Notes under the pieces: model-generated
What the model was told of the DNA's origin: nothing
Seen by the model: the letters and a program-made list of their open reading frames with translations, nothing else
Databases searched by the model: none
Shown: positions 22,065 through 29,798 of the stretch, piece by piece
Position numbering within the stretch: position 1 is the stretch's first letter
Layout: every line of letters starts with the position of its first letter
Position numbers and translations under genes: made by a program
Origin: a virus
Virus record (IMG/VR): IMGVR_UViG_3300027851_000084
Span: 1 to 32,546 of that record
Length of the DNA: 32,546 nucleotides
Direction: 5' to 3' (one strand)

Positions 22065-23642
22065 CTACGGTGCAATTACGTCGGTCCCGCCCACCATACT
22101 AATGCCTACAGTAAAGTAGCTCTGTATGCTGCGCTTTACGAGCGTCAGGACCTGGACGAGGCCGCCCTTGCCTACGGCGGTCGTCTTTTTTTGTATGTAA
22201 TAGGTCCCGCTGTTTTTACCGTCGTCAAAAGTTACCAGGTCGCCCGCCTGCAGCTGCGGCACTCCTCGCGTTACCTCGATCTCGCGGACCCCGCTAGGGT
22301 TTGCGCGGTCTGCAATAAGCATGGCGCTAATAGTTTTTGCAAAGCTCTCGCTCTGGATAAAGTCGTTATTTATCTCGTGGACCTGCTCCTCATATTTGCC
22401 TACGCTGGTGGCGTCCTGGGCAAAATGGTATATTTCGCTAATTACCTTGGCAGGTCGGGCAAATATTTCCATGGCCGTAATATACACATCAGCGCTACCC
22501 GTATTAGTAAATACCACCTTGCAGCCCGTAGCGAATTCGTTAAATGTCGTAATGGCTATATCGTCGTCCCCCGTGTCGCCCGTGCCGTCTTGGGCCAGGT
22601 TAGTAGAGTAGTAGCTGGTACTGGCAAAAGTGATATAGTCGGGCTCGTCAATGCTAATTACTGGCAGGTCGCCGTAATCGTCTTTAAAGTCCGCGAATAG
22701 CACGAGCTCGCCGCCTGGCGATACTTTTTGGGCGCCCGTTAATTCCCATAGTTTTTGGTTAGCCTGGACTTTTCGGACCTTGCTAAATACCTCTACCGTG
22801 TTAATTACGTTTTTTACGTCTGGGTAGGTAATCTCGCGGCAGTTATCGCGGTTAAATGTCCATACGGGTGTCGTGCCGCTTACGAGGTGCTGGCGGTTCC
22901 ATAGGCGCAGCACGCCGCTCTCGTCCTCGAAAAAGGTAGCCATTTCGGACTGGCAAAGTTGCGTAATGGCGTCGCCCAGGGTGGTATCTTTTTTAAAGTA
23001 AATAAATGGTATAGCCCGCATACCAGGGTCTAATACGAATTGCGTAGGGCTTAGGCCCGCCCAGGTAATCAGCAGGTCATTTATAACGGTGTCGATACGT
23101 TCGTCTACGTACATCTGGCCCTGGCCGATCTTAATGCTGCTAATACTCTTAATAAAGTCGATAGCGTGGAATTTGGCCGTTTTTTTGTCCTCGCTCAGCG
23201 TCGGGGCTTTTTCGGTAATGCCTACGAATACGGGAATAGTTTGCAGGCCAAAGCCAGCGCCTAATTTAATAGGACGGTGGGGGCTCTGCACAAATTCGCC
23301 GATCGTCGGGTCTACATCTGGGGTAAATATGTCGTCGGTGTTTACGAGCTCTACGTCAGCGATCGCCATAGTAAGGTTGCCCGTTATATCCATTTCGTGG
23401 GTGGCCTCGAGGTTTAAAATACGGTTACTATAATCGGTATAGTTATATTTGTCCCACTCTGTAATATCGCCTACGTTAGTCGGCGGGCCTATCGGGTCGG
23501 GACCACCTACCATGCTTACGCCAGCAGTAAAGTATCGCGTAGCGGTGCTGCGCGTTTTAGTAAAAGCGATCTGGGTAGAGGCTGCTAATTTTCGGACCCG
23601 TTTATTAGTGCGCTCTGTAAATAGGGGGCTAACTGTTTGCAT
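22065..23642 (-). CDS. Tail hub/baseplate-like protein with duplicated terminal motif
   Basis: 525 aa from the ATG at 23642, just after GAGGAGG. A TTG start at 23666 is the alternative. The central part (about 60-330) has features of tail-associated hub proteins: early LEATHEMDITGNLTMAIADVEL, GFGLQTIPVFVGITEKAP, then a domain with LDPGMRAIPFIYFKKDTTLGDAITQLCQS and GVLRLWNRQHLV. The C-terminal part contains LQAGDLVTFDD, typical of the outlet domain of siphovirus hub proteins. It follows the tape measure and the distal-tail-like protein. A motif RYFTAGVSMVGGPD near the N-terminus recurs as SYFTVGISMVGGTD at the very C-terminus. Confidence 0.75.
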   Translation of the reverse strand: MQTVSPLFTERTNKRVRKLAASTQIAFTKTRSTATRYFTAGVSMVGGPDPIGPPTNVGDITEWDKYNYTDYSNRILNLEATHEMDITGNLTMAIADVELVNTDDIFTPDVDPTIGEFVQSPHRPIKLGAGFGLQTIPVFVGITEKAPTLSEDKKTAKFHAIDFIKSISSIKIGQGQMYVDERIDTVINDLLITWAGLSPTQFVLDPGMRAIPFIYFKKDTTLGDAITQLCQSEMATFFEDESGVLRLWNRQHLVSGTTPVWTFNRDNCREITYPDVKNVINTVEVFSKVRKVQANQKLWELTGAQKVSPGGELVLFADFKDDYGDLPVISIDEPDYITFASTSYYSTNLAQDGTGDTGDDDIAITTFNEFATGCKVVFTNTGSADVYITAMEIFARPAKVISEIYHFAQDATSVGKYEEQVHEINNDFIQSESFAKTISAMLIADRANPSGVREIEVTRGVPQLQAGDLVTFDDGKNSGTYYIQKKTTAVGKGGLVQVLTLVKRSIQSYFTVGISMVGGTDVIAP

Positions 23643-23997
23643 ACGCCTCCTCGAGGTCAAAGCCAAAGCTGTCCGCTACCTGGCCGCCCCAGCGGATATT
23701 ACGCTCAGGTGCGCCCATATAGCCGTAGGTATCTACGTTTACGTCGGGGCTAATAATCTCGAGGTGCACCATATCGCCAGTGCTGTACTGGCTCATGTAT
23801 ATAGCTTGCATTGTGTCCCAGTCCACCATATCCAAAATAGGGAAGTCTACGGACCAGGCGCGAATAGAGGCCCAGAAGTCCACCGTAAGCTCGCCGCTAA
23901 GCGCTCGGTTTTTCGCTATCTGGTCCGTTGTCTTTTCCTTAAGCTTAGCGTGCTTAGGTAGGGTAACGCTGTTTAATTTTATTACCATATCGGCCAT
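23629..23997 (-). CDS. Distal tail-like protein, 122 aa
   Basis: Lies directly after the tape measure gene (1-nt gap) and overlaps the hub gene, where a distal tail protein is expected. The sequence (VIKLNSVTLPKHAKLKEKTTDQIAKNRALSGELTVDF, then IRAWSVDFPILDMVDWDTM) is the short strand-helix pattern of Dit-like or tail-tube-like proteins. Shorter than Dit of SPP1, so only the tube-like core would be present. Confidence 0.6.
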   Translation of the reverse strand: MADMVIKLNSVTLPKHAKLKEKTTDQIAKNRALSGELTVDFWASIRAWSVDFPILDMVDWDTMQAIYMSQYSTGDMVHLEIISPDVNVDTYGYMGAPERNIRWGGQVADSFGFDLEEAYANS

Positions 23998-23998
23998 T

Positions 23999-25990
23999 TT
24001 ATTTACCTAATTCCTTTTTACCCTGGGCGCGTTTTTCCTCGTTTACGCTCTCTACAAGTCGGCCACCAATTCGGCGCAGTGCCGCAGGGCTCTCTGCGAG
24101 TATACCGTCCATTTTAATTATATAGGTATCTCCACCGCCTGGACCACCTTGCGGTACTGGGTTTGCGTATGCTGCTGTGCTTAGCGCTGTGGTGGCTAGG
24201 TCGCCCGTTACGGTTGGGTCTACTCCACTTACCTGCATATCGCCCAGGGCGCTGTACAGCGTGCCGTAGCGGTCCTTAATTACGTCGGTACCTTTTGTAA
24301 TCCAGTCTATAAGGCTCGGGCTGTTACGGTGGAATGGGTTAAGTTTGTCCAGCTGCTCCTTGGCCCATTTCATTTTTTCGCCTATCCAATCGAGCGCGGC
24401 CCTAAATGGTTTCATAATAGCCTCGCCTACGCCGCCCAGGCTGCCCACAATTCGGCCAGGTATGCCGCGTATTACGTCCATTACTCCATTCCAGCCGCCA
24501 GTAATAAAGGCAAATGCCAGCCTAAATGGTAGGCTAATAATTTCCCATACGGTTGCAAAGTATACACGGATAAGGCCAATGCCCCAGGCAATACCCTGGA
24601 CCAGGCCGCTAAATATAGCTACGAGTACCTTAATAATGTTTATAGCTGCCCACAGGGCACCTACGACTACCGCACCTAGAATAGTGGCTAATACCTGCAG
24701 AATAGGCAGCAGCACGGGCGCTAGGACGCTCCACAGGTTCATAAGCGACGGCAGTAGCTGGTTAGCAATAACGTCCCACAGGCCTTTAATGCTTGGCCAT
24801 AGCACATCAAATGCCATTTTAAGTATGCCCAGGACCGTATTAAATACGCCGCTAATGTAGGCGCCTAGGTTTTGCATAAAGCCCATAAAGCCGTCGCCTG
24901 CAAATTTGCCAGTGCTAAAGCCCTCTACGAGCTTGCCCAGTCCCTCTACAAGTGTTTCGATAGCAGGGACCACGGTATCGGTCATATAGCTACCAAAGGC
25001 CTCAAATGCTGGGCCCCAGTTCTCAGCTACCCAGGCTACAGCCTCCTGCAGCGCGGGTACTAGGTTGGTGCTTATCCAGTCTACGGCCGTGCCGATCGCG
25101 CCAGCTACGACGCTAATAATGCCCGTTATGGTGTTAATTACGCTATCGCCGTTTTTATTCAGCCAGTCCAGGACCCCAGCGAGTGCGCCGCGGACCTTAT
25201 CAAATATACCGCCCTCTACGATCGTGCCGTCGTTGTTCATGCCGACAAGCTTGCGAGCAAATGCCCCCAGGTTGTCCTGCATGGTGCTTATCATACCCTC
25301 AAAGGTTTTGCTCTGGCGCAGCATACCACCCTCGAACATACCGCCGCTGGTGGTCATATTTGTTACGGCTTTTTCGAGCTCAGGGAAGCCAATTTTACCA
25401 GTTTCTACCAGGTTGCGGACCTCGCCCTCGCTTACCTTAAACTGCTTAGCCAGCTCGCCAATAATAGGAATACCACGGCCCGTAAGCTGGTTAATATCCT
25501 CCATGTATAGGCGGCCCTGCACTCGAGCTTTACCGTACAGCTCCGATAGCTCGCCAATAGGAATACCCAGGCCGCTACTAATGTCGCCCAGTTTAGTTAG
25601 GTTTGGCACTATACTATTGGCGTCAAAGCCAAAGGCTAGCAGCTTTTTACCTGCGTCGGCTAGTTCGGGGAATTCAAAAGGCGTACTGGCGGCAAAGCTA
25701 TTTAGCTCGGTCATTAAGGCGCTGGCTTTTTCGCCGTCCTTAAGCATGGTGGTAAATGCCGCGTGGGTGCTCTCGAGCCCTGCAGCGGACTTAACGCCGA
25801 ATACTCCAATACCACCAATGGCAGTACCTGCTACGATCGCTGCGCCCGCTAGGACCTTGGCGCCAGTGGCAATAACGCCCATGGCACTACTAAAGCGGCC
25901 CCCCTCCTGGCGGGCCTCTCCCATTCCCTTTTTAAAGTCGCTAGTATCGGCCTTAATACGGGCAATTATGCTACCTAGCTCAAATGCCAT
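23999..25990 (-). CDS. Tape measure protein
   Basis: 663 aa. The N-terminus (ARIKADTSDFKKGMGEARQEG) is the standard tape-measure opening. A hydrophobic helical stretch follows at 30-65, and about 270-300 and 400-480 contain long hydrophobic segments that can enter the membrane on DNA delivery. The length predicts a short tail of about 100 nm by the usual 1.5 Å per residue rule. A separate 13-codon ORF overlaps its start. Confidence 0.92.
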   Translation of the reverse strand: MAFELGSIIARIKADTSDFKKGMGEARQEGGRFSSAMGVIATGAKVLAGAAIVAGTAIGGIGVFGVKSAAGLESTHAAFTTMLKDGEKASALMTELNSFAASTPFEFPELADAGKKLLAFGFDANSIVPNLTKLGDISSGLGIPIGELSELYGKARVQGRLYMEDINQLTGRGIPIIGELAKQFKVSEGEVRNLVETGKIGFPELEKAVTNMTTSGGMFEGGMLRQSKTFEGMISTMQDNLGAFARKLVGMNNDGTIVEGGIFDKVRGALAGVLDWLNKNGDSVINTITGIISVVAGAIGTAVDWISTNLVPALQEAVAWVAENWGPAFEAFGSYMTDTVVPAIETLVEGLGKLVEGFSTGKFAGDGFMGFMQNLGAYISGVFNTVLGILKMAFDVLWPSIKGLWDVIANQLLPSLMNLWSVLAPVLLPILQVLATILGAVVVGALWAAINIIKVLVAIFSGLVQGIAWGIGLIRVYFATVWEIISLPFRLAFAFITGGWNGVMDVIRGIPGRIVGSLGGVGEAIMKPFRAALDWIGEKMKWAKEQLDKLNPFHRNSPSLIDWITKGTDVIKDRYGTLYSALGDMQVSGVDPTVTGDLATTALSTAAYANPVPQGGPGGGDTYIIKMDGILAESPAALRRIGGRLVESVNEEKRAQGKKELGK

Positions 25991-26021
25991 TTATTTGCCT
26001 TTTAGTATTAGTGCCGTTCAT
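25980..26021 (-). CDS. Leaderless 13-codon leader ORF before the tape measure
   Basis: The ATG at 26021 is exactly 6 nt after TGC-TACAAT. The peptide is MNGTNTKRQINGI and its stop overlaps the first codons of the tape measure gene in another frame. A weak AAAGG for the tape measure lies inside it. It may be a translated leader that sets tape measure expression by coupling. Confidence 0.4.
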   Translation of the reverse strand: MNGTNTKRQINGI

Positions 26022-26027
26022 ACCTTA

Positions 26028-26036
26028 ATTGTAGCA
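26028..26036 (-). promoter_or_regulatory. Extended -10 promoter of the tape measure unit
   Basis: The minus strand reads CTAGTGCTACAAT, a copy of the family at 29449 and 7627. It lies 15 nt after the stop of the chaperone frameshift product. Confidence 0.6.
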
Positions 26037-26051
26037 CTAGCACAAGCTTTT

Positions 26052-26815
26052 TTAATTAGCAAAAGCCCTGTTACGCTGGACCTGGTTTTTAAACATTTCC
26101 ATGGCGTCCTTATTGTATGGGCGGTTAATATAGCTCTCGTCGTTATCCTGCAGCTGGTCGAATAGCTGCTGCGTAAGGTCTTTATCCTGCGAATTGTAGG
26201 CGATCGCTAGCTGCTCGCGCAGGTGCAGGCGGTGCCGCTTTTCAATTTTTACCAATAAATGGGGCAGGTCGGTAGGGTATACGTCGTAATAGACTTGCTG
26301 CAGCGGCCAGCCGTATTCGCTGCATAGCAAGTCTACATTTCTGTAAAGCCAGTCGTCTATAATTTGTGCGGAATTTTTGCGGTAATGCTCGAGCTGGGCA
26401 GGGCTTAGGCCTTGCTCCCCATGCTGTGCTTGCCCGTCCGCGGCTTGCGGAATACCGCCATTGCTTTTTTTATGGTTTCACCCATTCGCTCTATGTCGTT
26501 TACCTGGACCGCTGCCGCTATAATTTCGATAGCGTCGGCCAGGCCGTATTTTTCGAGTACATCTTTTTTAGATATTTCGCCGCGGGTAGCTACGCTAATG
26601 ATCGTGGCCGCCTCGTCGAGGTGGTTAGCGATAAAGTCAGGTAGCTGGTTTAAAATTTCGTCGTTACTAATACCGTCCCAGTTCTCTGCGACGTCTTTAA
26701 TGGTGCCAGTAATGCCCTTAAGCAAGTCGGCATAGTATTTTAGTGGTAATAGGCTAAGCGTAAGCTCGGTGCCGTCGCTCAGGGTAATATCTACTGTTTT
26801 AGGCGTATCTGCCAT
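26052..26815 (-). CDS. Tail assembly chaperone, -1 frameshift product (G-T type)
   Basis: The 26405-26815 frame shares its codon 115-117 region with a slippery heptamer A-AAA-AAA in the correct phase (ATA AAA AAA, 26465-26471), followed by G. A -1 slip there enters an open frame that runs to 26052, giving about 254 aa. The frame has no good start of its own (only a TTG at 26330). The shifted tail has the expected features of lambda GT-type chaperones: a helix with AQIIDDWLYRN, then a charged C-terminal region (KRHRLHLREQLAIAYNSQDKDL). It lies between tail tube and tape measure, the canonical position. It recruits tape measure and tube subunits during tail assembly. Confidence 0.85.
26405..26815 (-). 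CDS. Tail assembly chaperone, unshifted (G type)
   Basis: 136 aa, strong Shine-Dalgarno GAGGAGAGCGCAATT before ATG. A beta opening (VDITLSDGTELTLSLLPLKYYADLL) is followed by helices (NQLPDFIANHLDEAATIISVATRG, DAIEIIAAAV), the layout of gpG-like chaperones. It is the abundant form; ribosomes that slip at 26465-26471 make the longer product. Confidence 0.85.
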   Translation of the reverse strand: MADTPKTVDITLSDGTELTLSLLPLKYYADLLKGITGTIKDVAENWDGISNDEILNQLPDFIANHLDEAATIISVATRGEISKKDVLEKYGLADAIEIIAAAVQVNDIERMGETIKKAMAVFRKPRTGKHSMGSKA

Positions 26816-26882
26816 AATTGCGCTCTCCTCGTTTTGCCCAGAGGGCAGGGGCTCTATATTGGCCCTCTAATTAGTTTGGTGC

Positions 26883-27413
26883 TTAGGCTGCTACTGCGGT
26901 AGTGTCGCCGATACTAAACAGGCGTGCGCCGTCGTCTTGTGTTTCGTCGATAATAGCCTCAAAGTTACACTCGATAATTCGCTCGCCGTCATTAACGTGC
27001 GACAGTGTTACCTGGCTGCCTACCATTGCCTTGTGGACCGTAATATCGTGCTCCACGCCCGTAGCGTCTACAGGGTGCAATAAAAGCACAGCTGCGAGGT
27101 CGTCGCTGCTTGCTCCAGCACTGCTACCTACGTCCAGGCGCTTTTTAGTTGGTGTGGTGCCGTCAGTAACTACCGTACCTGCTGGCATACCAATGCCCAG
27201 GTTAGCGATCGTGTACTCAGCTAGTGGGACCTTAGCCGTAAATTTTTCGCCCATAAGGCGCTTTTTTACGACGGTATCGCCGTACTGGTCCACCTTAACG
27301 TCGTGCCATACTGGCTCGTAAACACATTCTACACCGCCCTTGGTGTGTCCTAGTGCTACGCCGTCAAAGGTGGCATTACATACGCCCAGTGCAATTTTTG
27401 TTGCGTCGGCCAT
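26883..27413 (-). CDS. Major tail tube protein
   Basis: 176 aa, strong Shine-Dalgarno GAGGAGAGCATAATT. Beta-rich with the tube-protein look: GVCNATFDGVALGHTKGGVECVYEP at the start, then WHDVKVDQYGDTVVKKRLMGEKFTAKVPLAEY, a long middle loop, and an outer beta sandwich. It sits directly before the chaperone genes. Many copies stack to form the tail tube around the tape measure. Confidence 0.85.
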   Translation of the reverse strand: MADATKIALGVCNATFDGVALGHTKGGVECVYEPVWHDVKVDQYGDTVVKKRLMGEKFTAKVPLAEYTIANLGIGMPAGTVVTDGTTPTKKRLDVGSSAGASSDDLAAVLLLHPVDATGVEHDITVHKAMVGSQVTLSHVNDGERIIECNFEAIIDETQDDGARLFSIGDTTAVAA

Positions 27414-27415
27414 AA

Positions 27416-27664
27416 TTATGCTCTCCTCTTTTTAACTTTATTGTTCGTGCCACCCGCGGGGGTTGCTGTAGTAATTGTATCATTGTGCGGTAAAGACTTA
27501 AACATAAGCCTGTTTAGCTCGCCGCATACGCATTTAATAGCAATATTGCCGCTGTGGATATACTCCATAGCCAGCAGCTTACGGCAGTTGCTGCAGCGCC
27601 ACTCGCGCAGGTGTTTTTTATCAAATTCCCGCTCGAAGTGTTTAGGGAATTCTATTTTAGCCAT
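27416..27664 (-). CDS. Com-like zinc-ribbon protein
   Basis: 82 aa. Residues 23-50 (WRCSNCRKLLAMEYIHSGNIAIKC then VCGELN) match the Com pattern Cys-x2-Cys...Ile-Lys-Cys-x-Cys-Gly-x-x-Asn. Com of phage Mu is a small zinc protein that binds mRNA and activates translation of mom. Here the gene lies between tail terminator and tail tube, without a visible mom-like gene, and has a basic disordered tail (NNKVKKRRA). Starts in a TAATG overlap with the previous gene. It may control tail-gene translation. Confidence 0.65.
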   Translation of the reverse strand: MAKIEFPKHFEREFDKKHLREWRCSNCRKLLAMEYIHSGNIAIKCVCGELNRLMFKSLPHNDTITTATPAGGTNNKVKKRRA

Positions 27665-28041
27665 TAGGCAGCCCGTACCTTAGTAACAAAGTTGGCGCTA
27701 ATCTCCTCGGCTCCCTTATCGTTTTGGCCCAGGCTGCCAGGCTCGTTTAATAGGCTAATAAAGAAAAAGTGCACGCCCTCAGCCTCTACGGCGATCTTAC
27801 CATGCAATATAGCGCGGCACTGGTCCGCAAGCGCCTTGCAGGCGTCGTAATCGGCCGCTCTAATCAGCAGCTGGAATGTAGGCTCGTGCACCTCTGGTAT
27901 TTCGCTATCTGGCGGCATACCCCCCGTATCTAAAACAGTTACCTGCTCTACTGGGTCGTCGGCCTGGCGGTTTAGCTTAATTTTTGCGGTGTCGATACCC
28001 CCGTCAGTAAGTAACTTATCCACAGCTTTTATAATGTTCAT
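27664..28041 (-). CDS. Tail terminator / minor capsid-type protein, 125 aa
   Basis: Alpha/beta protein of the size and place of tail terminators, with FQLLIRAADYDACKALADQCRAIL in the middle, a pattern typical of the minor-capsid/tail-completion family (a strand then Cys-containing helix), and an HFFFISLLNEPGSLGQNDKGAEEISANFVT ending. It starts in an ATGA overlap with the neck gene. It caps the tail and joins it to the head. Confidence 0.7.
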   Translation of the reverse strand: MNIIKAVDKLLTDGGIDTAKIKLNRQADDPVEQVTVLDTGGMPPDSEIPEVHEPTFQLLIRAADYDACKALADQCRAILHGKIAVEAEGVHFFFISLLNEPGSLGQNDKGAEEISANFVTKVRAA

Positions 28042-28406
28042 AGTTTTAGCTCTCCCTTTACGGTTTCGATATAATGGCCCCGGAATACTGGCAGGTTCTG
28101 CTTAATAGGGTCCTCCATGTATTTACCCTTGCGGCCTTTTTGGTAATTATACTCTGGGTGCTCGTGCAGCTTAGCTGCATACGGGGTATTGTAGCCAAAA
28201 TAAGCGCCCTGTTTGTCGCGGTCCGATACTCCCGTCCCCTCCAGCACGCCCTCGTCCTTAGGGACCTCGTGCTGGCTCAGGCGCAGCGCCTCGTCGGCGA
28301 TCTCGTCCTCGGCCTTTTCGCTCGCCTTAATAAAAGCGGGCAGTGTTTTATCTATGCTGCGTAAAAAGTCGCTTACGTCAAAATCTATACTTACGTCTGC
28401 AGCCAT
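28038..28406 (-). CDS. HK97 gp10-like neck/tail-completion protein, 122 aa
   Basis: A helical N-terminal half (FLRSIDKTLPAFIKASEKAEDEIADEALRLSQHEVPKDEG) followed by GYNTPYAAKLHEHPEYNYQKGRKGKYMEDPI is the classical gp10-type pattern (helix, then Y-A-x-x-x-H-E). It joins the connector region. The start overlaps the previous gene by 16 nt. Confidence 0.8.
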   Translation of the reverse strand: MAADVSIDFDVSDFLRSIDKTLPAFIKASEKAEDEIADEALRLSQHEVPKDEGVLEGTGVSDRDKQGAYFGYNTPYAAKLHEHPEYNYQKGRKGKYMEDPIKQNLPVFRGHYIETVKGELKL

Positions 28407-28732
28407 AGCGATAGCTCCAGGTTAAGGGCGAATATTTGGTCGCGGTGGTTCGGTGTTTCACGTCGGGCCTCTACCTTATATTTTTTACCCTTAAACGTAA
28501 AGCGGTCGCCAGTATCAGCCAGGCAGTCCACTGGGACCCTAGCCACTGCAGCGATCGTATTAAGCTCGCCGCCGCTACCACGGCCCTGCATACTCGAGTA
28601 CTTGGTTTTATTCTTAGTAACTACGCGGCACTTAAGCGTCGTAGGGGCCCCGTACTGCGGCTTACTGTATTTATCGGTCCCAGTAACTCGCTCGAGCGTT
28701 GCGGTCTGCTGCAGGGTGCTTAGATAGCTCAT
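28391..28732 (-). CDS. Head-tail stopper/closure protein, 113 aa
   Basis: Beta-barrel-type sequence starting with LQQTATLERVTGTDKYSKPQYG, then LKCRVVTKNKTKY and VPVDCLADTGDRFTFKGKKYKVEARRE, matching SPP1 gp16-like or head-closure proteins. Coupled to the previous gene by a 4-nt overlap. Confidence 0.75.
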   Translation of the reverse strand: MSYLSTLQQTATLERVTGTDKYSKPQYGAPTTLKCRVVTKNKTKYSSMQGRGSGGELNTIAAVARVPVDCLADTGDRFTFKGKKYKVEARRETPNHRDQIFALNLELSLWLQT

Positions 28733-29442
28733 AATATCGAATTAGATACGATAATGCCGCCGCCTGTGCGGTTTATAATACCGCTGCCAGCGAGCAGGCT
28801 ACGTACAGCAGGCGCTATAAGGCCCTTGCCGCTCGTACCATTCTCCCCTCTAGTGTAGCTATAGCCGTCGCTGCTCTCGCTCTGCATATTGCTATCGCCG
28901 CCAGTAAAGTAAGCCTCGCCCATTTGCTCGATATATTCAGCCTGGGCCGCTACGGCCTGTTTTACGACAGTAGGAATTACCCTAAAATAGCGGTTTACGC
29001 CATTAACGGTATCATTCGTAAGGTCTTTACCCTGGCGCGGCAATTTGCCCACCTGGTATACGCGGTAATAGCTAGTATCGTCGGGTGGTGTCGTCCAGGC
29101 TGTATTTACGGTAATCAGGCCCGCGAGGGTCTGGTCTTTAATAAAGCGGGTTTCGCCTGCGCCCGTGCCGTCTAATATTTCGATCGAGCAGCCCTTTAAG
29201 TAGTTAGCGCCGCTGGTTTTATTAACCTCATTGCCGCCCATTTGCAGCTTGTCTGTGTCGCCACTTACAGCCACGCCGCGTATTTCCATATTTACTGCTT
29301 TATCCTGGTGGCCGATATAGCTATCGAGCAATGCCTCGGCACGGTCAATAAGCGCCTTTTTGTCGTCGTCAGTGGCAGCCGTTACGCCTGGGGCGTACTG
29401 TGTAAGTTCTGCTGTGGTTAAATACCCGCGTGCTGTGTCCAT
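28729..29442 (-). CDS. Head-tail connector (adaptor) protein, 237 aa
   Basis: N-terminal helices (ELTQYAPGVTAATDDDKKALIDRAEALLDSYIG) match gp6/SPP1 gp15-type adaptors that bind below the portal. A central insertion at about 60-125 (KGCSIEILDGTGAGETRFIKDQT) is a beta domain seen in some connector proteins. The ATG is exactly 6 nt after TGC-TACAAT, without Shine-Dalgarno, so this starts a leaderless transcription unit for neck and tail genes. Confidence 0.75.
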   Translation of the reverse strand: MDTARGYLTTAELTQYAPGVTAATDDDKKALIDRAEALLDSYIGHQDKAVNMEIRGVAVSGDTDKLQMGGNEVNKTSGANYLKGCSIEILDGTGAGETRFIKDQTLAGLITVNTAWTTPPDDTSYYRVYQVGKLPRQGKDLTNDTVNGVNRYFRVIPTVVKQAVAAQAEYIEQMGEAYFTGGDSNMQSESSDGYSYTRGENGTSGKGLIAPAVRSLLAGSGIINRTGGGIIVSNSIL

Positions 29443-29448
29443 ATCATT

Positions 29449-29457
29449 ATTGTAGCA
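29449..29457 (-). promoter_or_regulatory. Extended -10 promoter of the neck/tail unit
   Basis: The minus strand reads CTAGTGCTACAAT, then AATGAT, then ATG at 29442. It lies just downstream of the 29465 terminator. Confidence 0.6.
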
Positions 29458-29464
29458 CTAGCGC

Positions 29465-29494
29465 AATAAAAACAGCACCCTATTTGCGGGTGCT
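29465..29494 (-). terminator. Terminator after the capsid accessory genes
   Basis: Stem AGCACCC (29474-29480) and GGGTGCT (29488-29494) with a loop of 7, followed on the minus strand by TGTTTTTATT. It separates the capsid unit from the connector unit, and a promoter follows at once. Confidence 0.75.
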
Positions 29495-29517
29495 GCTGCT
29501 AGATAAACAGGTGCCTA

Positions 29518-29796
29518 TTAGTCTAGTTTTATTTCGTGGCCCACTAGGCCCTCGAGCTTAGCCATAACGGCGGCCTTTTTGTCGTCCTGTTCTACGAGGG
29601 CGTCCACGTCCTCCAGGACCCTGGCCATAAGCCAATCGCGCTCTACCTTGCCTACGTTTGCCTCTTTAATATGATAAGGCAGTCTATAGGTCCGATCGCC
29701 ACGCTTGGCCTCTACGTTAATCACTACGTCGCCGCTGCCCTCAGGGACCACCACCTCTTTAATAAGCATGGTGGTCTTACTGCGGTCGGTGGCCAT
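29518..29796 (-). CDS. Capsid accessory protein, 92 aa
   Basis: An acidic small protein with an N-terminal beta hairpin (TTMLIKEVVVPEGSGDVVINVEAKRGDRTYRLPYHI) and a helical C-terminus. Lies 2 nt after the disordered gene. Place suggests a head-completion or decoration role, but I recognise no family. Confidence 0.5.
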   Translation of the reverse strand: MATDRSKTTMLIKEVVVPEGSGDVVINVEAKRGDRTYRLPYHIKEANVGKVERDWLMARVLEDVDALVEQDDKKAAVMAKLEGLVGHEIKLD

Positions 29797-29798
29797 TA

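Noticed and set aside
26052-26330. Independent gene starting at TTG 26330
   Set aside because: The frame is open upstream to the slippery site and the tail-chaperone context explains it as a frameshift extension.
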